From Dictyocoela muelleri (lineage: Eukaryota; Microsporidia): a DNA stretch of 12,677 bases. The stretch spans positions 1 to 12,677 of the forward strand of contig SDVU01000519.1 of assembly GCA_016256075.1 (NCBI GenBank). The letters are read 5' to 3'. The notes below the pieces were generated by a model. It had not been told where the DNA came from and did not search any database. It worked only from the letters and a program-made list of their open reading frames with translations. Position numbers and translations under genes: made by a program. Below, in pieces: positions 8,601-12,677 of the stretch; within the stretch, counting starts at the first letter, position 1; every line of letters begins with the position of its first letter.

Positions 8601-10030
8601 ATAAAAAGAATAATTTTAATAATGATAATTTTAATAATGATATTTATAAAAAGAATAATTTTAATAATGATGGTGATAAAAATAATAGTGATAAAAATAA
8701 TAATTTTAATAATGATAATCCTTCTATTAACAATTCATATATAAAAATAAATTCTATAATCGGATATAAAAAACTTTCGGGAATAAATTCACCGAAACTT
8801 GTTCTTGTTCGTGGATCAGATGGAATTATTTATAAAGAAATTGTAAAGGGTAACGATGAAATTCGACAAGATTTATTTTCAATTCAGCTTTACAAAGAGT
8901 TTAACACTTTTCTCGAAGATAAGATTTTTATATATAATATTGTTAGGTTGGAAAAGAAGTTGGGTATTTTTGAATTCATAGAGGGTGAAACACTTGGTGA
9001 TATTGTTTATAAAAATATGGCAGAGAATATTTTAAAAGAGAAGAATGAAAATCACGAAAAAAATCATGGATATTTTAACAATAATGATATTTTAAATAAT
9101 CATGAAAACGAATATTTAAATGACAAAATAACTAAAAAAATACAAATTATAAAATCTGATAGTTCATCAGAATTAAATAATATTGATTTTGATGAATTAT
9201 ATCCGATTGTAGATTTAAATAGTTATTTAGATAATAATAAAGATGATAATGATTATAATGTTGATAATATATATAATAATGATTATTTTATTAATGATAA
9301 TAATTTGATTAATGATAATAATTTGATTAATGATAATATTTTGATTAATGATAATAATTTGATTAATGATGAATTAAAAACAGCCATTCATAATCTTAAA
9401 AAATCAATAAGATCTGAATTTTCTTCAAAATATTTAAGTTTTGAGGAAATTTGTAATAAATACAAAACTTTTCTGATTCCCTATTTTTATTGTCAATCAC
9501 CTTATCGATTCTTCAAGCGAAAATCGCAATTCACTAAATCGTTAGGAATAAATTCAATTGCTGGCTATATAATCGGCTTAGGTGATAGACATCCTCAAAA
9601 CATGATAATAAACAAGCATGGTGTGATAACTAATATTGATTTAAACTTAATATTTGATCAATCTCTTCTTCTTAAAATACCAGAAACCGTACCATTCAGA
9701 ATGACAAGAAACTTAACTTCATTTTCATATCCATTGAAAAAACGAATGATCATAAATCTTGATTTATTGAAAAAAGAAAGGCATCATATAATTTCAATTC
9801 TTAAAATTTTAGAAGATGATCCACTTGGAAGATTTTTAACTTTAAAGAAGTACGGAATCAAATTGTTTACAGAACCTAAAGAAATTTTAAGACGTGTTAG
9901 TGATAAGTTGAATGGTGTTGTCAATGGAATTATTTTGAAAACAGATATTCAAGTTGGTCATTTGATTGAGAAGGCAATTGATTCAGAGAATTTGATACAA
10001 ATGTTTGTTGGTTGGGAGCCGTGGGTTTAA
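2582..10030 (+). CDS. ATM/Tel1-type PI3K-related protein kinase (PIKK)
   Basis: This is a predicted nuclear serine/threonine kinase of DNA double-strand-break and telomere signalling. The N-terminal 1560 residues are divergent helical solenoid broken by Asn/Lys/Asp repeats. A FAT-like region follows (about 1560-1860), then the kinase domain (about 2057-2448) and FATC (2449-2482). Family marks are GINSPK, GSDG (2078-2081), VKGNDEIRQD with Lys2089, GLGDRHPQN with Asp2335, His2337 and Asn2340, metal-binding Asp2353 in NIDLN, and PETVPFR. The last residues, FVGWEPWV, match the ATM end (FPGWKAWV) better than ATR or TOR. At 2482 aa it is shorter than human ATM (3056). The ATG at 2582 is chosen because an in-frame stop lies at 2549-2551 with no in-frame ATG between. 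No intron is needed. Oddities are a 117-residue insert in the kinase (about 2147-2263) and a shortened activation loop without its usual glycines (about 2379-2384). Assignment to ATM/Tel1 rather than another PIKK is likely but not certain. Confidence 0.88.
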   Translation: MNNKKSLKHSLRTCFNDFLNYKNVEDLEIAAKNLTLYLKPGSNDQEIYDICKNFLHICNSKENDAKHESAKKIKRIKNSLTHMDLIENRLTYMDLIEKSTFFKTLLQLIKRQIFKIDIIFSLLRKGELENEASKIKENILNYNTNNLEYSKIANNMNIEININSNKYSLFEAIAITRNITYNPINIEHIFESCTSPLIYYPVCSLLQHFIPKFTIHHLRINLPFILLYKKDEIINIMRDMIRFFQEPSYNFYSFINYLNGTEIENSESFVFFEVFAILLDAFENNHVLIENANNNNEYKNDNHEYFNNDQIDKYKKNNNNEYKNDNHEYFNNDQIDKYKENNNKVYKDDKHEYFNNDQIDKYKEKINKVYKDDNHLNCQECNRHNNIFNLSIKMLHKNYSKFQNIDRFKENINISDNEKLFKTKKQNNYKSKNYDFNLSRKIMLIYFPSVLKYEFLIFTFQLIYIKNKNMKNIFNESKSHLKDPFAVYFFFFYIKLEKASFLKNEHINLNINESVLLYLTSNFDHQKLLNNSIFGISSLSTEKDKIELINNSNTIDNLYFILSQTSINLNIHLLKEIKIQNKYYENDFLNKINNNYTIKLLPENKFKFIYEFKSYFETENNFKCNDNCNFNCNEICNDNFNCIKKYKDNCKGDLKFEKNYKMISKIIFIYFDLIRLYYSNKLKDIIFKANENIKDNENIKDIENIKDIENIKDNENIKDNEKINIKNNDTKVLTNSLSYIKSLILGDYSKILRILKQPLILIIEYIDTEFINELASILLISIQSNKLSIDEIKIADQILKTVVNQIFKRNEKIPNPALLEIIKKIKIHNNSYNNKTCTNNNYNTTYNNTYNTNDYFSKTITSFKIENIQKIILKTINQEDDWLLIFLDFFDKYKHISELKLILESNFKLYNSDLKIFCMQIENIYDKNENLIRQIENFIFSFGFFREIQKNKLLIKINKLKDDKIKINKLKSDKIKINKLKSDKLKSDKLKSDKLNSDERLLNLIEEIKIILLKENKKDKNNERNNDKSKFNDNENNNNHQYNNNRHSFEDINLSKILSNEYHHKTLLFLEFMKTYTQKDKNYKKPFINNNKNDYINELIINHSLNNNHSLNNSHSLYNNHSLNSNLLEHLNHKIIYQSLIILKSHLNNNNLIKRNTYGEYFNYKNRFDNFRFKYLDENKEFDIFKYLSIKIQLSSIYDLKKLAAILNQFCKDKDLNKDNANKIKENNFENKINITKINNINNTKINNIKFNNTNVNNTNINNTKINKNIEKNNILYIKNNIFIRNRKKKINDEKFIKELEFKNHEKFNFKELIKKIILEFFTDDDLNFIQVFYYPVRGFKNLNNNDFNYEFKNHNNHFNYEFKNYNNENFYNGNEYKSNNTNLNNNNGIINNNFNNSLNNNIINNTYFNNNDFYKVDIKNIGNDVKPKIKTYFKNNNFHKLEKFINRKNNFIEKHEKINLLLSIEGKNQKTNLFSSFSTIINSENENIHKHLETLEPQKYLKICNSFYNRNQNKIKSCKINNCNNSNKNKFNISNNKFISNNFNNNKFNDDNFNNDKILLFECIALRKLKMFKKCLKLNSEILDLNKFEIKNNNNIKIKINDNKIKNNDNKIEINDNKIKINDNKIKINDNDFYVLRGILKLETYADIPINIINKYFKNIDCSISILENLAEFIYSNYILDFSNKKTEFISTQKLINKLYNNNIYEPYNIINKIANNNINTPDNNNIYNPDLEKIKKLPDYIIIRKEKEDQTLTFSKIQQNFLQLTKTILKKILTLNPKNKFIFMALDLFDENDFNQKQLKEYKISMFLIAKYQITCAYFITEKRINLMIELCKKYFYEMVYEVNVYYEEFKNQIIKDKRLKGKNNNKNENNNDVKNDKSNNNAKNDNDVKNNVNRNIKDNNAKYSIDKINKSYTNKKNHLNFNCDKKIKTLFKGKMKEYNLIRQIIATYKNISEDTKLNDKFKNFNLKIHNENIPVISKYYKSLDYFLQSNNENYNNYKKNNNSYKKNNFNNDNFNNDIYKKNNFNNDGDKNNSDKNNNFNNDNPSINNSYIKINSIIGYKKLSGINSPKLVLVRGSDGIIYKEIVKGNDEIRQDLFSIQLYKEFNTFLEDKIFIYNIVRLEKKLGIFEFIEGETLGDIVYKNMAENILKEKNENHEKNHGYFNNNDILNNHENEYLNDKITKKIQIIKSDSSSELNNIDFDELYPIVDLNSYLDNNKDDNDYNVDNIYNNDYFINDNNLINDNNLINDNILINDNNLINDELKTAIHNLKKSIRSEFSSKYLSFEEICNKYKTFLIPYFYCQSPYRFFKRKSQFTKSLGINSIAGYIIGLGDRHPQNMIINKHGVITNIDLNLIFDQSLLLKIPETVPFRMTRNLTSFSYPLKKRMIINLDLLKKERHHIISILKILEDDPLGRFLTLKKYGIKLFTEPKEILRRVSDKLNGVVNGIILKTDIQVGHLIEKAIDSENLIQMFVGWEPWV
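2816..2875 (+). repeat. 30-bp in-frame duplication in the ATM/Tel1-like gene
   Basis: Two adjacent 30-bp units encode LTHMDLIEN and LTYMDLIEK. They differ at only a few bases, so the duplication is fairly recent. It lies in the divergent N-terminal region. Confidence 0.7.
3458..3704 (+). repeat. 72-bp coding minisatellite, about 3.4 copies
   Basis: The 24-residue unit NNNEYKNDNHEYFNNDQIDK-YKKN is repeated three times and then partly, at residues 293 to about 374. The first two copies are almost identical at DNA level, while the third and the partial copy have drifted (KVYKDD variants). Period 72 keeps the reading frame. The segment is highly charged and Asn-rich and is probably a disordered loop between helical repeats. 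Confidence 0.85.
4649..4750 (+). repeat. 18-bp coding tandem repeat (NENIKD)
   Basis: Five uninterrupted 18-bp units encode NENIKD or IENIKD from residue 690, followed by a partial unit. The only difference among units is AAT versus ATT at the first codon, suggesting recent slippage expansion. Confidence 0.85.
5450..5575 (+). repeat. 30-bp/15-bp coding tandem repeat (INKLK[DS]DKIK, KLKSD)
   Basis: Two full 30-bp units encoding INKLKxDKIK are followed by a third that turns into 15-bp units encoding KLKSD. The resulting stretch is strongly basic and predicted helical. The mixed period shows two stages of expansion. Confidence 0.8.
5885..5956 (+). repeat. 18-bp coding tandem repeat (NHSLNN), 4 copies
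   Basis: Four 18-bp units encode NHSLNN, NHSLNN, SHSLYN and NHSLNS, from residue 1102. They differ by single substitutions. Confidence 0.8.
6274..6384 (+). repeat. 15-bp coding tandem repeats (INNTK-type)
   Basis: Repeated 15-bp units like ATTAACAATACTAAG encode INNTK, INNIK, FNNTN, VNNTN and similar. The array forms an uncharged to basic Asn/Thr/Ile linker in the middle of the protein. Confidence 0.75.
7376..7480 (+). repeat. 21-bp coding tandem repeat (IKINDNK), 5 copies
   Basis: Five 21-bp units encode IKINDNK with one or two changes (IKNNDNK, IEINDNK, and IKINDND last), from residue 1599. The array splits the start of the FAT-like region just after the FECIALRKLKMFKKC helix. Confidence 0.85.
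8565..8718 (+). repeat. Irregular Asn/Lys coding repeat just before the kinase domain
   Basis: Interleaved units encoding YKKNN and FNNDN/FNND occur several times in irregular order. The segment separates the FAT-like region from the kinase N-lobe and probably forms a flexible linker. Confidence 0.75.
9290..9370 (+). repeat. 18-bp coding tandem repeat (INDNNL) inside the kinase domain
   Basis: Four 18-bp units encode INDNNL or INDNIL, followed by a partial IND, from residue 2237. The array is part of a long insert between kinase strands and the C-lobe helices. Confidence 0.85.
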
Positions 10031-10123
10031 ATTGTAATTATTATAATAATTATTTTGTTCATTGTTGATTTTATTCCTATAATTGATTGATTATTTTAAA
10101 TCATGAATTACAGTTTATAAGAC

Positions 10124-10216
10124 CATGATAAAAAGATTATCATCAAAAGATTATCATAAAAAGAGTATTATAAAGATTATCATAAAAAGAGTATCATAAA
10201 GGGTATCATAAAAAGA
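10124..10216 (+). repeat. Degenerate 12-14-bp tandem repeat (ATTATCATAAAAAG)
   Basis: About seven units of the type ATTATCATAAAAAG, GTATCATAAAG and GTATTATAAAG follow one another. Unit length varies by one or two bases, and none encodes anything. Confidence 0.7.
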
Positions 10217-10589
10217 TTTTTCAGAATATTTAAATTTAATAAATGATGTCGAAAAATAATTTTTGTAAAACTATTTTATTTAAAAAAATAATAAAAATGA
10301 TTTTCATTCGCAGTTAATAATTTATAACTATTGATTAATTTCCATTTTAATTATTAATTACTTTCAAGAAAGCTAATTGATGAATTTGGTTTAACAAGAA
10401 TAAAGTCAACACTACTTTGAGAATGAATAATATTTATTTCAATTAAATTTGAAAATTTTATATTGAAATCGAAATTATTTAATTATAAATTGAATTCATA
10501 AATGTGAGAAAAAGAAATATCTTGATTTAAATTTAAAAAAATTATAAAAGGTCTTAAATAATCTTTATTTAAGAAATAGAAGATTTCCT

Positions 10590-10650
10590 AATTAAAGCTT
10601 TATTCAATTAAAGCTTTATTCAATTAAAGCTTTATTCAATTAAAGCTTTT
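10590..10650 (+). repeat. 16-bp tandem repeat, 3.8 copies
   Basis: Three identical units AATTAAAGCTTTATTC (10590, 10606, 10622) and a partial fourth run into a T-tract. The units are perfect, so the array is young. Each contains the palindrome AAAGCTTT. Confidence 0.9.
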
Positions 10651-10724
10651 TTTTATTATTATTGATGTTTAAAATCATACTTTTTGTATATTCAGCTGTA
10701 TACGCGATTTTTATTTTATTAATG

Positions 10725-11233
10725 ACTCAGTAATACACGTAATTAAGAACTTTTTCATGAAGAATTTAGTTTCGATACGGTTGACAATAAATTTATCTCT
10801 TAAATATTCTTTCATCTAATAATTCTTATAAAAGGGAATTGATTAATTTTGAAGAAAATTTTTTTCGACTATAAAAAGTGTAGAAAGAAAATTATAATTA
10901 AACATTGAAGTAACTTCGCAATATAAATTGCATGATGGTTTTCAATATTTATTGCATAAGATTTATACACGTTTAAAGAAAATAAAAAAATCAGTTTAAT
11001 TCACTTTGAAAAGATACATCGATGATCTATTTATAATTTCTTTTTATTCTTCTTATAGTCGAAAAAAATATCTCCTAAATTTAATCATTTCCTACAAGGA
11101 TTAGTTATGTCTTAATAGGTATATTGTAATAAAAATATTTTTTTAAAATTGTTTGAAGTTAAAATATCCTTAATAGATTATTTAATAAAATTATAGCGAT
11201 TTTCGTTTTTTTATCGCGTTTTAATCACTGAGT
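10725..11233. mobile_element. Degenerate inverted-repeat element (MITE-like), ACTCAGT...CTGAGT
   Basis: The outer ends are ACTCAGTAATACACG (10725) and, in reverse complement from 11233, ACTCAGTGATTAAAACGCG. Inside, a perfect 17-bp match (ATTTTTTTCGACTATAA at 10858-10874 and its reverse complement at 11053-11069) sits in a longer imperfect inverted repeat of about 80 bases per arm: 10834 to about 10915 against about 11010 to 11100. No coding sequence is present. Arms of this length are not expected by chance even in AT-rich DNA. An old non-autonomous DNA transposon is the simplest reading. Target duplications are not clear. Confidence 0.55.
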
Positions 11234-11250
11234 AATTTGGCCTTTTATAA

Positions 11251-11412
11251 TTAATTTTAAAAACAACCTATTTAATTTTATAAAAATTTAAAAACACCCT
11301 AAATTATTTTATAAAAATTTTAAAACAACCTTAATTTAATTTTATAAAAATTTAAAAACACCCTTAATTTAATTTTTAAAACAACCTTAATTTAATTTTT
11401 GAAACAACTTCA
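11251..11412 (+). repeat. Imperfect 25-35-bp tandem repeat upstream of the Yop1-like gene
   Basis: Units such as AAACAACCTTAATTTAATTTT, with or without an added ATAAAAATTT, recur about five times, with AACAACC and AACACCC as the recurring non-AT core. The array ends about 35 bases before the start codon of the next gene and therefore overlaps its likely promoter. Confidence 0.7.
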
Positions 11413-11435
11413 AAAATTCATTTTTATAATTTTTT

Positions 11436-11447
11436 AACAACCCCTTC
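11436..11447 (+). promoter_or_regulatory. CCCC start-proximal motif of the Yop1-like gene
   Basis: The bases just before the ATG read AACAACCCCTTC. A CCC or GGG tract within about 15 bases of the start codon is a known feature of many microsporidian genes, thought to mark transcription start. The T-rich stretch before it (11420-11435) fits the same arrangement. The motif supports the chosen start. Confidence 0.5.
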
Positions 11448-12047
11448 ATGCAAAAATTAAAAACCTTTTCTGAAAAATTTCCGATCCTTCAAAAAATCAG
11501 CCAAAAAACCAACAACAAATTAAAACCTGAACATCAATTAATAATACTAGGCTTAACACTGTTTCTCTTTATAAGCTTAACACCAATTGGCCCACTATTA
11601 ACAACAATCATCAGCGTTATCTTACCATTAAAACAAACATTATTGACATTAAAAAACATTAACCTTAAGAACAACCTAAACAACGATTCAGTCAAAATCA
11701 TAAATCCAAACAATGACATGAAAATGCATCCATCTAACTTAAAAAAACAATTAAACCATGAATTAAAAAAACTTTTAATTTTCTGGTTATCTGCCTTTTT
11801 CTTTATCTGTATCGACGCATATTTTTATTTTCTTGTGCTGTATGTCCCGTTTTATTGTGAATTGAAGATGATTTTACTTTTTTATATTTTCAGTTATACG
11901 GATTATGTTTATGATAATGTTATTTCGAGAATTCCTGATTGTTGGTTTTATTTTGTTGATGATAAGACTAACTTCGAAAATGAATTTAGAGTCGCTGCAG
12001 AAGCTGCACGTAATGTTTTGAAAAGAGTTGATGATAAAAAGAGTTAA
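11448..12047 (+). CDS. Yop1/REEP5-like (TB2/DP1/HVA22 family) ER membrane-shaping protein
   Basis: This 199-aa protein is predicted to sit in the ER membrane and curve it into tubules, working with reticulons and Sey1/atlastin-type GTPases. It shows the family pattern: an N-terminal ILQKISQKTN segment (Yop1: iekktgv), a first hydrophobic hairpin (residues 31-61, LGLTLFLF...ISVILPL), a loop, and a second hairpin (109-148) containing FW and the diagnostic VPFYCELK (133-140). YTDYVYDNVI and an amphipathic C-terminal tail follow. The loop (about 70-108) is enlarged by Asn/Lys-rich sequence. An in-frame TAA at 11427-11429 with no ATG after it fixes the start at 11448, and a CCCC tract precedes it. 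Length is close to that of yeast Yop1 (180 aa). It lies 1.4 kb from the kinase gene, so the two are probably separate transcription units. Family assignment comes from recalled consensus, not an alignment run. Confidence 0.8.
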   Translation: MQKLKTFSEKFPILQKISQKTNNKLKPEHQLIILGLTLFLFISLTPIGPLLTTIISVILPLKQTLLTLKNINLKNNLNNDSVKIINPNNDMKMHPSNLKKQLNHELKKLLIFWLSAFFFICIDAYFYFLVLYVPFYCELKMILLFYIFSYTDYVYDNVISRIPDCWFYFVDDKTNFENEFRVAAEAARNVLKRVDDKKS

Positions 12048-12203
12048 TGATAAAAAAATAGTAAAAAAAACTTTTTCAATTTTAATTATTATTGTTTTTA
12101 TAGTTATTTTAATTTGGTTATTTTTATTTAGTTCTTTTAATTATTAATTTTTAATTTAGTTATTCATTTTATAATCAATTTTCATTTTTTTTAAATATTG
12201 TTG
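12048..12203. other. AT-rich 3' flank of the Yop1-like gene
   Basis: This holds only A/T-rich sequence with no gene or structured element that I can support. The transcript end of the upstream gene should be here. Confidence 0.5.
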
Positions 12204-12346
12204 TTTTAATGATTTTTTAATCATTGAATTTTGATTTTTAAAAATTTTTTAATCATTGAAAGTTGTTTTTTAATGATTTTTTAATCATTGAATTTTGATT
12301 TTTAATGATTTTTTAATCATTGAAAGTTGATTTTTAATGATTTTAT
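12204..12346. repeat. 32-bp tandem repeat with 64-bp higher-order period
   Basis: AATCATTG recurs at exact 32-bp spacing (12219, 12251, 12283, 12315). Alternate units carry GAATTTTG and GAAAGTTG after it, so the true repeat is a 64-bp dimer present twice. Most units contain the palindrome AATGATT-TTTT-AATCATT (first at 12208-12225), so the array can form a string of small hairpins. Confidence 0.85.
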
Positions 12347-12445
12347 GAATGTATCTCAAGATTAAGCAAATTTTAAATTATAATTATTAAATAATTAAAA
12401 ATAATAAAATTATAATGTGTATTTAAATAAATAAATGATTTAAAC
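12347..12445. other. AT-rich spacer before the hAT-like end
   Basis: No gene or repeat is recognised. The last eight bases, ATTTAAAC (12438-12445), would be the target-site copy if the adjoining hAT-like terminus is genuine. Confidence 0.4.
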
Positions 12446-12677
12446 CAGAGGAGGGAACCTTTTAACCTTAAAGGCCAATCTAAAATTCATTTAATATTTT
12501 TAGCTAACTTCATCTACATGAAACGCTATACTAATATATACACGTTTTTGGCTATCAGCTCGAAAAAAAAAGAAATGTAAAAAAATTCAACACTTAATCT
12601 GTCACTAATCTAATTGACAAATTAATGTTTTTTTTTTTTTTTTTTTTTAAATAAAATAAAAAAATTTTTATTAATTA
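12446..12677 (+). mobile_element. hAT-like DNA transposon 5' end, running off the window
   Basis: From 12446 the sequence reads CAGAGGAGGGAACCTTTT, and then AAAGGCCAATCT at about 12470. This is the layout of many hAT termini (CAG-G-(T/A)GGGAACCTTTT ... GGGCCAAAT). It is richer in G and C than the surroundings. Nothing coding appears before the window ends, and it includes the T21 tract. Its terminal sequence differs from the hAT-like end at 1-97, so these would be two different elements. Only one end is visible, so the call remains tentative. Confidence 0.45.
12628..12648 (+). repeat. T21 homopolymer
   Basis: This is an uninterrupted run of 21 T, followed by an A-rich stretch. It is likely to vary in length and to be prone to sequencing error. 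Confidence 0.95.

Larger units (their letters stand above)
10031..10720. other. Spacer downstream of the ATM/Tel1-like gene
   Basis: No gene-like frame or RNA is seen. It contains the short tandem repeats listed separately. The transcript end of the kinase gene must lie in its first part, but no distinctive polyadenylation arrangement stands out in so AT-rich a sequence. Confidence 0.5.

Noticed and set aside
2582-10030. Identification as ATR/Mec1 or TOR instead of ATM/Tel1
   Set aside because: KGNDEIRQD excludes the ATR-type DLRKD. PETVPFR and the C-terminal GWEPWV fit ATM (GWKAWV) better than the TOR ends (GWCPFW) or ATR (GWTPYM). No FRB-like segment was recognised. A profile search would settle it.
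10721-10735. TGACTCA as a Gcn4/AP-1 type binding site
   Set aside because: It coincides with the proposed end of an inverted-repeat element, is far from any start codon, and such a 7-mer is expected by chance.
1-12677. tRNA, rRNA, LTR elements, retroviral or Polinton genes
   Set aside because: I saw no cloverleaf-like or rRNA-like GC-richer blocks, no paired long terminal repeats, and no reverse transcriptase, integrase or capsid-like protein in any frame.

Overview
The window is extremely AT-rich eukaryotic DNA with two intron-free genes on the plus strand, set among long AT-rich spacers that carry remains of DNA transposons. The best fit is a microsporidian with an expanded, transposon-bearing genome. 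Four things point that way: the 7.4-kb gene has no introns, the start codons have very short AT-rich leaders, a CCCC tract sits three bases before the second start codon (a known microsporidian start signal), and short Asn/Lys-rich inserts break up conserved proteins. This is inference. Another very AT-rich protist cannot be excluded from the window alone.

Layout. Bases 1-97 look like one end of a hAT-type DNA transposon. Bases 98-711 hold the 3' end of a decayed pogo/Tigger-type transposon, with the C-terminal part of its transposase spread over three frames and a TIR-like end followed by TA. Bases 742-1320 are a non-coding MITE with long inverted arms, flanked by TA, whose right arm has expanded into 21-bp tandem repeats. 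A GC-richer patch at 1931-2089 contains two hairpins and ends in a sequence like a piggyBac terminus followed by TTAA. The rest, up to 2550, is featureless AT-rich DNA.

The main gene (2582-10030, 2482 aa) is an ATM/Tel1-type PI3K-related protein kinase. It has a divergent helical N-terminus, a probable FAT region, a kinase domain with the key catalytic residues, and a C-terminal FATC ending GWEPWV. Many in-frame tandem repeats lie between its conserved blocks, one of them inside the kinase domain. The usually conserved glycine-rich part of the PIKK activation loop is shortened and has no glycine.

Downstream are short tandem repeats and an old inverted-repeat element (10725-11233). Then comes a second gene (11448-12047, 199 aa), a Yop1/REEP5 (TB2/DP1/HVA22) ER membrane-shaping protein with an Asn/Lys-rich insert in its cytosolic loop. 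After it lie a 32/64-bp satellite-like repeat, a second hAT-like terminus that runs off the window from 12446, and a T21 tract.

The two genes have unrelated jobs, DNA-damage or telomere signalling and ER tubule curvature, and are probably transcribed separately. I see no defence system, CRISPR array, tRNA, rRNA or obvious new multi-gene system. The items most worth following up are the altered ATM/Tel1 kinase, the animal-like hAT termini and the MITEs.
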